Source: Nectonema munidae (Eukaryota; Nematomorpha; Nectonematoida; Nectonematidae). From it: 64,000 bases of DNA. How positions within the stretch are numbered: the first letter of the stretch is position 1; every line of letters starts with the position of its first letter. The notes under the pieces were generated by a model. The model was not told where the DNA came from. It worked only from the letters and a program-made list of their open reading frames with translations, and searched no databases. The position numbers were made by a program, and so were the translations under genes. The stretch spans positions 656,001-720,000 of the forward strand of contig JAUIRK010001035.1 of the NCBI GenBank assembly GCA_030549495.1, written 5' to 3'. Positions 1-11,900 of the stretch are shown piece after piece.

Positions 1-565
1 AATGGAAAATCCCTTTTCAACTTGCGCATTACCATGAGAAAAATAAGGCTAAGTTTGATGACTTTCCACAACTCAGCATAGAAACTTTATCTTTAAAAAG
101 TTCTAATTCCCTCATAACATTTCCACAAAAAGAGCCAAAATTTTCTTTAAAAACAGTTTGAGCCTGATCACATAAAGTTAGGTATTGGGATTTGACTTTT
201 TCAGCTTGCTTGCAAGTTATTCTATTAGCATTATAAAAAGCTTCAAGAACAATGGCCATTCACCCCTGAGCAATTAATGGACTTCTAAAAACCATTTTTG
301 GATATAAAGATGTTAAACCCTTAGCAAGTTTATATTTTAACGGATTTCTTTCGAGAATTTTCTTTCTTGTGGTAATTAGAAAATTCTGGCATTCTTTTTT
401 AACTGTAATATTTCAGATTCAGTTTCTTTAATTTCCTTGAGATACTTTTTTGCAGCAAAACCAATGTTTAGCTTCTGCATTTCAATAACATTTTCTGGCA
501 AATCTAGATCAAGCTTTATCATATTCTATGAGGTTAAAGGGCTAAAAAGCTTTTGAGGACTGATA
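1..565 (-). pseudogene. hAT-type transposase remnant, cut by window edge
   Basis: Read on the minus strand, several frame-offset blocks resemble the middle and C-terminal part of a hAT transposase family common in invertebrate genomes. Blocks seen include a lysine/glutamate-rich stretch at about 530-400 (containing KKYLKEIKETES), a segment reading NPLKYKLAKGLTSLYPKM near 345-285, and the open stretch at 259-29 containing KSQYLTLCDQAQ. The blocks are interrupted by stops and frame changes, so the copy is dead. The remainder lies left of position 1. The family call rests on remembered similarity, not on catalytic residues, so only the superfamily is proposed. Confidence 0.4.
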
Positions 566-1230
566 AAACGTGATAAGTCACTTCAAAAGATCAAGCAAAC
601 AAGAATGTAAAAAAGGTATCAATGGTTGATCAGCTTGAAAAAGTTTTTAAAAAAAAGTTCACATTCTGAAGAAATCAAACTATTAAATGCTAGTTTAGCT
701 TTTAAGAGTTTGTCTTCAAACAAATGTTTAACATTATTGGCAGGCTAAGTGCTAGGAAGTTTTTTTACAATCAAGAAATACTTTTATATTATCATAAATT
801 AAAAGAACTCTTTCGATGCAAACTACATTTTCTCTCCAGCGAACTGGACAATGTTTGATGGGAAACTTGATGCAGCCGGTAACATAGTGAAGAAGCGAAT
901 CATTAAAAGAAAATATATATCACGTAAAAATACATTAAGATTTGAATGAGGGATAGTGGATAATTTCGTATCTATTTTTAACAAAGATAAATGAAGAAAA
1001 GTACGAAGAGAAGCCCACAAAAATGATAAATCAATTTTAATTTCCATATCTTTTAAAGAAAGACACAGAGAGAGAAGAAAAAATGCGGTCAAATAACCAT
1101 TGATTTATTATCTTCGTACAATCTTAACAAATAGCATATTTTCCATTTTTAAATGAATTCCATCTTTTATATAATTTGTCGATGTGTGTGTATATTATAT
1201 GATACACACCCAACCTCATAGATGGGAGTT
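566..1230. other. AT-rich spacer between two hAT remnants
   Basis: No coding block could be recognised with confidence. The minus-strand open frame at 823-1092 has no recognisable domain. A TG microsatellite lies near 1180-1195. Confidence 0.4.
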
Positions 1231-1239
1231 TGGTGCGCA

Positions 1240-3232
1240 AAGGTGTGGGCTAGTAATTTAATTTATAATTAATTTCAGATTCTTTAGTGATATCCAGAAA
1301 ATGGGTGTACAAAGAAGAATTTCTTAGCATTGGATTTACGTGTCTCATCAATGATGGAACCGAAAAACGACAATGCGTTGCATGTTGGGAAGTGATCAGC
1401 CACGAGTCGCTTAAAGAAATCTCAAGCGCCACCTCCTGAGAAAACACCCAACTCTGGCAGAGAAAGATCTTGAGTATTTTAAGGGGAAAAAAGAAGAACT
1501 AAACCGTCAGCGGTTAGACAACTCTATGCACAAGGAAGTGTATTCTGTCCAACAACCAACACTTTAATCCTATCTTGTTGCAAAAAATTGCTAAGTGTAT
1601 GCAGCCAGACACAATTGTAGAAAAGTTGGTAAAGCCAGCAGTCCTTGATATGGTTTGTACCATCCTTGGGGATGCTGAAGTGAAAAATTGAAGTTTTCCT
1701 CTGTTAAAAACACATCAACCAAAAAATTAAAGAGGTTGTGAACAATATAAAGAGGGGGTGGGGGTGCTCACAAAGAGAGAAAAAAATTTTTATTTGGGTG
1801 GGGGGGTTGATTACGCGCCGTTTGTTGTTGGTGTTTTTGTGGTTTAAAAAAAAGAAGATTAAAAAAAAAAAAATTTTTTTTTTTATAATATAAAAAAAAA
1901 AAAAAAAAAAGTTTTTTTTTTGGTTGGTGGTTTTTTTAAAAAAAAGAGGGGGGGGAGGGGGGGGGGGGGGGGGGGGGCGCAAGGGAAGGGCACGGGGGTT
2001 GGGTTCCGAGAAAAAAAAAAAAAAAAAAACCATGCTTCTAAATAAATGGCTCTTAAGCTTAACACTGTTATAGAAGATGTTATTGAAATAGTAAATTTTA
2101 TTAAATCATCAGCATTGAATTCAAAGCTGTTTAGTCAAAAGTGCTCTGATATGGGATCCTAATATGAACATCTGCTTTACTAGTCTTCTGTCAAGAGGCT
2201 ATCACGAGGAAAAGTGCTTTACATGCGTGCAGATGTTGAAATCTTCCTAAACGAGAAGAAACATGTACTGACATCAAGACTTACAGAACCAAAGTGGTTT
2301 ATTAAACTGGCATATGTGACAGCATATTTACAGAATTTGTTGAATATGTCCACGCGAGGAAAAGATGAGACTATAATCTGTTTTAGAAAAGTTCAAGACT
2401 TTCAAAGCAAAGCTGAGGTTGGGGAAAGGAAAGATTGAATTATCAAAAACTGCGTCCTTTCTACTCTTGAACCTTTTTCTGGAAGATGAAAAATACGCCC
2501 CACTTCTGGCTGTACAAAGTGTCATTGTTGGGCACCTTGAGAAATTGAGCGAGGAGTTTAAAAGGTCCATTCCGGGTGGAGAGCTGCATGAGAAATATAA
2601 ATGTTTACGAAGACCTTCGATATCAAAGCTTCCAAAAAATTCTTCTATCCAAAATCCTCAAGAGGAGCTTATAGACATCCAACAAGAAGAAACTCTTTGT
2701 TTTAACTTTCAGCGACAAACTCTAAGTGTGTTTTAAACTGCTGTGAAAAAAAGAAACCAGTCCTTGGATTCGAGACTGTGAAAGTGTTTTCTTTCGCAAC
2801 AACATATTTGTGTGAATCACGATTTGCAACTTTGACTGTCATCAAAACTAAAAGACTTTTCAAGACTGAACCACGAATAGAGAAACTTAGAGCAACATCT
2901 TACAATTAAAATTAATTTACCATTTCACACCTTTAGTTTGTTTTTTAAAGAATGTGACAGAATATTATTCCAGAAGTGGCTGTTTTAATGAATGTCAAGT
3001 TTTAGAATTCATAATGCTGTAAATATGATAAAATTTAACGATGTTAATTTTGTCTTTCACAACGTTAAAAGACCTCTCTTACAGATATATTCATTACAAT
3101 TGTCATCCCTTACTCTTAAAGCCAGCTAATCATATATAGTTTTAATAAATATATGCAACTAAATTAGTGGCTTCGCGGTCATATTTTAAGGAATATAATT
3201 GGGGTCGCTTAAAAAAAGGTTGTGAAACAGTG
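1240..3232 (+). pseudogene. ZBED5/FAM200-like hAT transposase remnant
   Basis: Frame-offset blocks on the plus strand follow the order of the ZBED5-like hAT family. About 1410-1680 is the end of a BED-finger region (KHPTLAEKDLEYF) followed by a block ending in LDMVCTILGDAE. About 2045-2440 has VIEDVIEIVNFIKSSALNS, LSRGKVL and RLTEPKWFIKLAYVT. About 2410-2735 has LPKNSSIQNPQEELIDIQQ, and 2765-2908 has the dimerisation core (SFATTYLCESRFATLTVIK). A probable hAT terminus (GGTTGTGAAACAGTG) sits near 3217-3231. The copy has multiple frame changes and stops. The middle, roughly 200 residues in the family, is replaced by a homopolymer block (1745-2031). It is a plain DNA transposon, not a host gene. 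Confidence 0.65.
1745..2031. repeat. A/T/G homopolymer block, probably an assembly artefact
   Basis: Runs of A, T and G follow one another with almost no C: a G-rich stretch at 1752-1767, long A and T runs at 1861-1945, a near-continuous G run at 1946-1977 and an A run at 2011-2029. The long apparent open frames on the minus strand here are poly-Pro/poly-Phe translations and are not genes. The block sits inside a recognisable transposase, where coding sequence would be expected. Confidence 0.7.
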
Positions 3233-3784
3233 CTCTACATAATCATAACATAAAGTTCGGTTTGATTGTTACATAATTTTGCAGGGTTCTTAGAATTAAT
3301 AACAATGGCAACGATCTCAAATTTTTTAGAAATGGGGTATCCTATTATAATAATTATTAAAGGGTTCAATAGAGCCATTAATAAGCATTTAAGAAGTACA
3401 TTTGATAGGGTTTCAGAAGAAATTGATAGGTCTTCAAATTCCATTAATCAAGGGTTCAAGTACTCGTGACTTGGCAATTCCCGCAATGACTTTTATCCTA
3501 ATAATAGAAATATAAATAAGTGTCGTCGAGAAAATGATTAAAAAGAAAATAGTAATTGCAATTATTTGAAGTTTTATTTAAAAACACTTAAAACGAGAGT
3601 AGGTTAGTCAGTTAATCCGTAGGTGAGAATTATGCAAACCAAAACGTAGCTTTTTCGCATTCTTCATGTCGTGAAGAAGTTGGAGAAGACGGGGTGTTAG
3701 AAATATTGGTTGAATACAGGCAAAGTAAAGAGATCATTCAAAAGTAAAATTCTGACTAAGTGTATGTGAGAGTAAGATCATTAA
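3233..3784. other. AT-rich spacer, no gene seen
   Basis: Short opposite-strand open frames at 3235-3469 mirror one another and show no domain. Nothing else is recognisable. Confidence 0.4.
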
Positions 3785-3914
3785 CCCATTAAGTACCATA
3801 GAAATCAGACAATATTAAAAAAAACGCAGACGATTTATATTCAAAGTAATTGAAAAAAGCAGACGAAGATGAAATTACTTATGTTCCCAAATGAGAGCAT
3901 TGGGACTTAATGCC
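3785..3914. mobile_element. Short TTAA-flanked MITE (piggyBac-type)
   Basis: The tetranucleotide TTAA occurs at 3781-3784 and 3915-3918. Between these sites the two ends are inverted, imperfectly matching sequences (left CCCATTAAGTACCA, right reverse complement GGCATTAAGTCCCA). TTAA target duplication with short terminal inverted repeats is the mark of piggyBac-derived MITEs. The element is about 130 bp and noncoding. Several GCAGACGA motifs lie in and beside it. Confidence 0.4.
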
Positions 3915-4547
3915 TTAACGATCAGAATAATCAGACGATATCTAATGTAAAGCAGATTTGTATTAAAAAGCTTTAATGAAAGCAGACGATTTTATTTTTG
4001 TAAAGTCGAGATATGTCGACAACCGGTTAAAGCAGGTACTTCTTGCGAATATTTATAATAAAAGATGAGATGCTTTGGCAACTCGTAGTTTAAAAAGCAT
4101 AAACAATTTTTTAACATCATAAACGCCGATATCATAGCAGGGGCGCAGACAGGAAATAGAACAGTGTACAGAAGGAAATTTTAAGCTAAAAATCGATAGA
4201 ACTTCAAAACCTTTCAAAACACATGGTTATGAATGATTCGCGCCTAAATTTATTAAATTTGTCTATCATGTAAAAACAAAAAAGGAATCTAAAGAGTGAC
4301 ATGATGGATACGATTTTTTTGTCTTTGTGTCGATGATTTTCATTTTATAGTGGGGATAACCACTGAATGTATAATTTCAATTCAAGTCAAATGAGAACAG
4401 AAAAAGTCAAGCAGATAAAAAAAATTAGATTTTAGTGGAATATTATCCATTTAAAAGTTATCTCATTAATCTTATATTTGTATTGAAGTCTATGACAATT
4501 AGATTTCCCATTTTCTTTATAAACATTAAATACTTTAAGGAAAATAA

Positions 4548-4851
4548 ATTCAAAAATCAAGATGTTCTTGCAGAGTAACAAGTAAAATATCCTTCTGTCG
4601 CCTACAAAGAAATCTATATATATTTGGGTTCTATCTACTGTATTCATTTCACTTTGCTGCATTTCCAATAAATATTTTTTATTTAAATTGAATTTTATAT
4701 AAATATTTTGAATGTTTCAAATTCAAAAATCAAGATGTTCTTGCAGAGTAACAAGTAAAATGTCCTTGTGACGCCTACAAAGAAATCCATATATATATTT
4801 GGGTTCTATCTACTGTATTCATTTTCACTGTGTTGCATTTCCAATAAATAG
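4548..4851. repeat. Tandem duplication, period about 173 bp
   Basis: The sequence from about 4548 to 4676 recurs at about 4721 to 4851 with a few substitutions. Both copies contain CAAGATGTTCTTGCAGAG, GCCTACAAAGAAATC and TTGGGTTCTATCTACTG. The duplicated unit has no convincing reading frame. Confidence 0.8.
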
Positions 4852-5216
4852 AAAACATGCGAAACTTGTATCATAACCTTTCCGGAATTGGGAAACAACA
4901 TTGGATATGTTGCAGTGCCACTATTTTGAGGACACAAAATGTACAATTAAAGATCTAGGAAATGATACCAAGCTCACATGAACTCTAAGATTCGTTCTGA
5001 ACAACTCCTTGCTGTCATGACGAGCAACATGTACATAACACGATGATGGACACTGCTTTCAAAATAAGAGAAAAAATGCTTACGTTTAAACTGCCTAAGA
5101 CAAAATATCGCAAAAGGGGGAAAGTGTGTGAGCGTAAACACTGTAAATTTTAATCTTCTGAACTTCTGGGTAGATGTAGTCAACTTGATTTTCTTATTGT
5201 CTTATTTAAAAGTTAA

Positions 5217-5272
5217 GACGTTAAAGGACAAAAACTCTTTATTACTTAAGGTAACTTTTATAGTCATTTGAT
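5217..5272. repeat. Dispersed direct repeat, copy 1
   Basis: About 56 bp beginning GACGTTAAAGGAC and ending TTTTATAGTCATTTGA recurs at 6252-6305. One copy lies beyond the proposed CDC16 stop codon, the other inside the last intron. Confidence 0.6.
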
Positions 5273-5409
5273 CAAAAAGTGAAACTTTTTAATTTTATTG
5301 CCTCCTGAAATTTAGTAAATACAAGAAGAGGTTTATTCAAATCTACTAAATTTTAAAATTTATCGCAAGTAATGCCGGAGCCAACAAAATAAAAAAGTTC
5401 CAGTTTTTG
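5273..5409. mobile_element. Small inverted-repeat (MITE-like) element
   Basis: The first about 37 bp (CAAAAAGTGAAACTTTTTAA...) is an imperfect reverse complement of the last about 37 bp (...AAAAAAGTTCCAGTTTTTG), giving a foldback structure of about 137 bp. No reading frame is present. No clear target duplication was seen, so the transposon class is open. Confidence 0.4.
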
Positions 5410-5853
5410 AAATACATTTTAAGAATGATATCATCTAGCCCTAACAATAAGTCTAAAATATCTCTTATTCTTTTTGCAAATAAAATTTTAAAAATGACAT
5501 TATCTAACCATAAACCTAACAATCTAAATGGGTTAGATTAGAAAATATACTATGATTCTTTTTTAACAACCTGATACTTCGTTAAAACAGAGATCATTAA
5601 AAATGGCCTCTCTATCCCTTTTCAAAAATACAATAATTTTTAGCAATTTGTCTACCTATTCTTATATTTCAAATCAAACACGTACCAATTATAGAAAAGT
5701 ATCAAATTAAATACACTGAAAAGCCTAGTTATACTGTAGTAATGTGTAATGGAATAAATATTTAAAATCACAATGATCTTGTCTCACCTTTGTTATTATA
5801 TCAAATTATACATAGAGCTAATTTTACCCTAAGCGGTAGTAAACTGTAATTAA

Positions 5854-5955
5854 TTATAAAGAATAAAATAAAGATAGGTTATCTGGTGTTTTCTTTCTCT
5901 TGAGGGTTCGGAAGAACGTGACTAAAATATCAGTGGTTGTCTCCCATGTCCAAAG
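5854..5955 (-). CDS. CDC16: Candidate CDC16 terminal exon (residues 505-537)
   Basis: After exon 6 the next phase-0 open segment with an AG acceptor reads LWTWETTTDILVTFFRTLK and stops after 33 residues. Placed against human HTALGLRRDDTFSVTMLGH it needs no gap and shares the VT position, but overall identity is low and the acceptor tract is weak. The true C-terminus could lie elsewhere to the left. Confidence 0.4.
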   Translation of the reverse strand, partial: LWTWETTTDILVTFFRTLKRKKTPDNLSLFYSL

Positions 5956-8900
5956 CTCTTGAAGTTTTAGAAGATATAAATATATATTAATTTTTTAGGA
6001 ACTAGAATATAAATTTAGTAAAAATATTAATAAATTGCAAAGTAAAAAATAGGTCGGGGATAAGAGTCAAATGATTGGGGCCAGGGCACCCAATCAAACT
6101 AGCACCATAAAGTTATCCATAACTAAGCTTTGTATGCCCAGTTTTAGGGTCTAAAATTGAAAAGACTACGTAGGAATTATTTATATAGCTTGGAATCTTG
6201 ATCAAACTTAATTCTTTGAGACTTATGAAACTTAGTTCTTTTGAAACTTTTGACGTTAAAGGACGAAAAGTCTCTGTTACTTAATATAACTTTTATAGTC
6301 ATTTGAAATAAAAATAAATAAACATTCTACGTGTTATGTAAGCTATCAATCAAGTAAATTATGTAAATTATTGTGAAAAATAAACGTTTATCATTTGAAA
6401 ATTGTATATCTCCAATAAAATTTAGAGAGTAAGATTGATAATTCTAGACAATAAGAAAGGATGAGTTTTAACAAATGAAACTACTTAGAACGTTATTCAA
6501 CACTTGAATGACAAATGAAATCAGAAAGGTTGAAATACTTAAAATTTATTAAGTTGAAAAGTTGCTCAGATTTCAAAAAATAGAAGGAAATACCTATTTA
6601 TTTAGGTGGCAAACGAAATTGGGAGCATAACAGATACTAATTTGAGTGACATATGGTGGAATGAGGACATTATGGGTAGCGTTATATGTTTAAAATTAAA
6701 GTTAAAAATAACTTCCAATGTGTACACGTCAAATATTCTGAGCAGTTGAAGAAGACTATATCTGATAAAAATTGATGACATTTATGTACTTTGTTAATGT
6801 AAAAATGGCCGAGAGCGATGAATGGTTGCAACGCTAACCCAGATGAAATTTATTCTTACGCGATGAATAGCCAGAACTCCTTCTTCATATTGGCCATTGA
6901 GGACTGAAGCAAGAGCAAGGCTGGAGTAAGAGGAATGCGCGTCAGGAGATAACTCGATTGCTCTTCGGTGAAAAGTGACAGCTTTCTTATAATCCCCAAG
7001 TTTTCTAGCGCAATGCCCCATGTTGTTGAGAAGCGCTTCCCACCAACATTGAATGGGCTCATTCGCAGCAGAGCAATTTTTTATCACTAGAGCAAGGCAA
7101 TTCGTGAATAGTTCCATGGCTTTCGAGTAACTAAACGTAAAATTAATATAATAGCATTAGCATTTGATTTTTCTTCAATTTTTACGATTTAAACACTTTT
7201 AAACCAAATGGATAGAGTAATTCTATATATTATACATAGCAATGCTTTTTTAAAGTTCTTTAAGACAATATGAGAGTTTAGAACGTGAATATTTTTTTTA
7301 TAAATGAGTTTAATTTTTTGTTCGCTTATTATTATATAGTGGTGGACACACCAGAAGCCAATGAGGGCCTCATGTAGTTTTAATATATTGTGAAAAGAAA
7401 CTCGGTCTATACAAAGTTAATACATTTATTCAAAATTACATTGATTACTATGATGACAATCTTATCAACTGAACATCTGAATCTTTTAGATTCAAAAAAT
7501 TATTTTTGGGAGAAACTAAATACAAAATGTTTATATACAGTCACATAGGTATTAAGAGTCTACTCAAGGAAAGCATTAAAAGTGGTTTTGTGGACAGGTA
7601 GTGGCTTAAGCAAGGTCCAAGTAAGGTTAATTTGGAGGAATTGAAACTGATTGCATTAGACACGATATCGTTAAATAGAGTTAGTCGATAAAGCACGCAT
7701 GCCTGTAAAATAAAATGTAATGGAATAAAAAAAGTACTTACAATTTAACTTTATAATAATTCTAATAAAACAAAATATCACCAAAAATATTTTTTTAAAA
7801 ATGCAAAAATATCAATATTTGGAAAATCTCAAAGTGTTGCTTAAAAAGATTCAGAAATCTAATCTTTTGATAAACCTAATCAGCCAATACCTTATTTTCC
7901 TTTTAGATTAAATAGAATAGCGATGTGTTTTTTGTTCCTTCTGGTATGAACATTTTCCTTGGATAAGTCATGAAGATAAGGATAAAGTTTATTGTTTGGT
8001 TGCTTAAAAAGAAAATACCGACATCTGCTAGGATAGGTTGATTTTTTGTTTTTTAAATCGCACTTTGAGCAAGTATACAGAAGTTAAAGAAGCTTTAAAA
8101 ATAACACTTATACCAAAAACTAAGTAATTTCGTCCAGGTACTTTTTACTGATTTAATAAAGTTGAAGTTGAATACTATATGAAAAACATCAATTATTATT
8201 TTTGCAATACCATGCATACCTATTTATCAATGAATATACATCATGGATAAAAAAAATTGAAAAACATATTAAAAAAATACTTGATGAAAATTTTTAATTT
8301 ATTCAAAATTTAAAAAATAATTAAAAAAACAAATAATAAATAAATGTGACATTTTTCGATATCATTATATTTTACTAGAAGCGGTACAGCACCAAGATTT
8401 TAGCACTACTTCGAACGTATCTTAGAAAATGGAGAAACTAAAGAAAATACAAAGTCTTTCGAAAGCTTTATCTAATTTAGAAAATAAGCTCACTTTTTAT
8501 GCTTAAACTCTGCAAATGCTAATTCATGTAATGCATGTGGATCTTGAGGACATATGTTACAAGCGGTGGAGAGATACTTCATAGCATTAATGTGATTTTT
8601 GATTGCAGAGTATTCAAGCCCAAGATAGAGGTAAGACACGTGACAGCTAAAAAATAAAACTACTCAAATCAAAAATGTTTAAAAGTATCTTTAATAAAAA
8701 AAAGTAAAAAAGTTCTTTTTTAAATTATATGTAAGTATAGAGAGTATAAGGCACACCAAAAATTTCATCACAGCGCAATTTTGAGAGAGTTAAAGTTCAA
8801 AATTAGGTCATTATGTAAATGAGCGATAAGTAAGAGGCATTGTCAGCAAATTAAGGACTAAAATTTTAAGAGCGAGAATTATTATTGTAATCATGAAAGA

Positions 8901-11900
8901 ATAAGCTAGATCAGGAATTAATTTTTGTTTTTTATTATCAAAAAATATGCACAAAGTTAACAAAGTTTCAATCGCCAAATACAATATTATTCAGGGCTAC
9001 CGCATATACTCGCGTATTAGAGGAAAGAAATTTTCCACAAAAAAATACAAAAATGGCTCAAAAAATTTTGATTTCATGGAAAAATTAGAATAATTCCCCT
9101 GGCTTACTAATAGGAATCACACGCCGCCTTATCTGCAGTATATACGGCATTACATATAAAAAAATAAAAAATAATTAAAACTTTTAAAGATTGTTTGTTT
9201 CAAAACATCTAATTTGTTATTGAAATTCGGATATTAAATTGAGTTTTTAATTTTTATTTAAATAAATGCTGCAACCTATATTCATCAATTTTTGGAATGT
9301 CTAAGATTAGTTTAAAAAAATTTTTTAGAAGAAGGTTTAAAGTAAGAAAATAATTGGACAAATAAGATTTAAAACAAAACATTTCACTTAAAATTTTGTT
9401 TTTTTGTATTTTAATGTTTTAAATTGTTTCGTAGAAAATGAAAATATGTCCAAAGTAGCACAAGTCACAAGGAAAATTCATAAAATCATAGACAAGTATC
9501 CAAGTGAATTTACTATTTCTTTAAACAAAAAAACCATTTTGTAAAGTTTGTAATAAAGTTAAGCATGAAAAATTTGCGGTACTATAAGTCCAAATCGCTC
9601 TTTTTTGGCCTAACGTGCTTAAACCAAAATACATACGTAGTTTGAATTTAAATGGAGATTCTGAGTCTGCATCAATTTCAATATATATCTCGATGAAGCA
9701 TGCAAGGCGAAATTTTAAAGCGGTCTACGTTTTATCATCTCAACATATTAAGGGTTTCTCAATAACATCAAACAGGAACAACCCAGAAACCGTAGCACGA
9801 TACAATAAATATAAAGTTCGTGTTGATAATTTCAATCGTATGGTAAGAGATTTCACTTCTTATAAACCTAGTAGAAGATGGACCATGGCCATCTTCACTA
9901 ATTACTTGGATAGTGCCGATTTCAACTCCTGGGTAATTTACAATTCTGTTTATAATGAAAATCCTTCAACTAAAGAAGAAGATGGGAGAAAATTTTTTTC
10001 AAGGATATATCTCTAAAACTTTGGAAGCAATCAATGTCCTTCGCTCTAATGTTTCGCAAATTTCAAGGCCCATCAAAAATATTCTATCATATTATGGCTT
10101 TTTTTACATGTGGAGAAAACATCAAAAGTAGTTCCGCTAATAGAGGATATTGTTCGATACCCGAATGCAAATCGAGAACTAGATGTTCCCGAAAGTGTTC
10201 TTTCTGTAAAAAATTTATTTGCAAAAATAACCCCTATTTGTTATGTCCCACTTGTTATTCTGATATGTAGACAATTTTATGTTTCTTATGCACTTTTTTT
10301 TATGTATTTTTGTTTACTCTGATGTGAAGTTGTAATTTCAACTTGATTATCACTAAATAAGATTTCGAAAGATGGCTTTAATTTTTTTCTAAAATTTTTT
10401 TTGTGTAACCTAAAATTATTAGTTACTTGCATAGACACCCAATTTGTAGTGAACTTACAAAGGAAAAACTTCTTAGTGTTTTTGTTGATGCAAAAAATTA
10501 CAAATAAATTCTATCAAAAATTTGTATCAGTGGTCAGACCATATATTAGCCCGAAAATCCTGTAAATTTGCTCAAAAAAATATAAAAAAAATTATTCCAC
10601 CTGAGAGCGGCTTAATTTTAACAATTTTATTTTCTCTTTTAAACTACTTTACCTATTGATCTAATACTGAAATTTTAATCTTAAAAACGGGAGGAGTAAA
10701 AAAAAGCCAGCAGTGGCATGCGAAGGTTTAACTGCTAGAAAAAACGAATCTCTTTCTATTAATACGAAATTTTAAGGGAATTTTTTTTTTAGGTTGACTA
10801 TTTCACAACATAAAGTTTGAGTTGACCAAAGCAGAATTGTCATTTTTACTTAATGCGATTCATTCAAAAAGACGACTAAATGTGTTACAACGAACAAGAT
10901 AAAATCGCAACAAATTGTTTTTACCTTTTAACAAAGAATATTCTAAGGTAGATAAACCAAAGGCTGTAGTGATAGACACAATTAAATGGATTGTAAATCT
11001 ATCATCAAAAAAATTAACAAATCAAGAAAAGTCCATCTTACAATACGGCCTAAAATTTGTCCCAACAAACAATAAAGTAAACGATTTGGATATAATTAGC
11101 AAAAGTGAACACACAATTAGTGATTGAAAATGGTAGAAATAAAATAAGATATTGAGTAAGTCAAGTCTTGAATAAGAAAGTTTAAACCAAGCTAACATTT
11201 TCTAATTGGTGTCCGTTAAATCTGCTTTCTTTCAATTTAAGTAAATGTGTGTATATGATTTTTTCTAAGAAAACAATTAAAGAAAATTTTAGTTTAGTTC
11301 TTAATGATAAATCAATTAACTAGAATAAATCTTTTTAATTACTTAGGCCTCACTTTCAATGAAAATTTGTCTTGGTTCAGACACATCTCATCTGTACATA
11401 TTAAAGTCTCTCGTCTTCTTGGTACTTTTCGCAAAATAGAAATGTATTTAACATTTCAATGTAAAAAATTACTTTATAATGCTTTTATTTTTCCTCACTT
11501 CTTGTATTGCAATTTAATTTAGGGATCATCTTGCTTATCAATGATACTTAAATTATATTCTTGTCAAAAAAAATTTCATGTTCATTAATCTTTCTCGTAG
11601 TTTTAATGATTCTTTTTCTTGTATCAACATTTATAATATTAACAAACTATCTCATTTTAATTTTATTATAAATCCTGTATTAAATGTGGATTTTTCAACC
11701 ACTTTTTCATTCGAAATGACTCAATACATCTATACCTCACACTCTCCAGCCATCTTCTTCACATTCCTCAAATAGCCAAAAAGTCTCTCTTTCGTTCAAT
11801 TCTCCTAAGAACGTTCTCTCTTGTCAATTCCTCCATTCCTAATCTTGATTTCAGAAACCCTAGAAACTTTAAAGAATCCGTTAAAGCTCTTTTATATTTT

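Noticed and set aside
1704-2065. Two overlapping minus-strand open frames rich in Pro and Phe
   Set aside because: They are translations of G and A homopolymer runs, not proteins.
6856-7062. Second minus-strand frame over CDC16 exon 6
   Set aside because: Wrong frame; the other frame carries the TPR motifs and joins its neighbours in phase.
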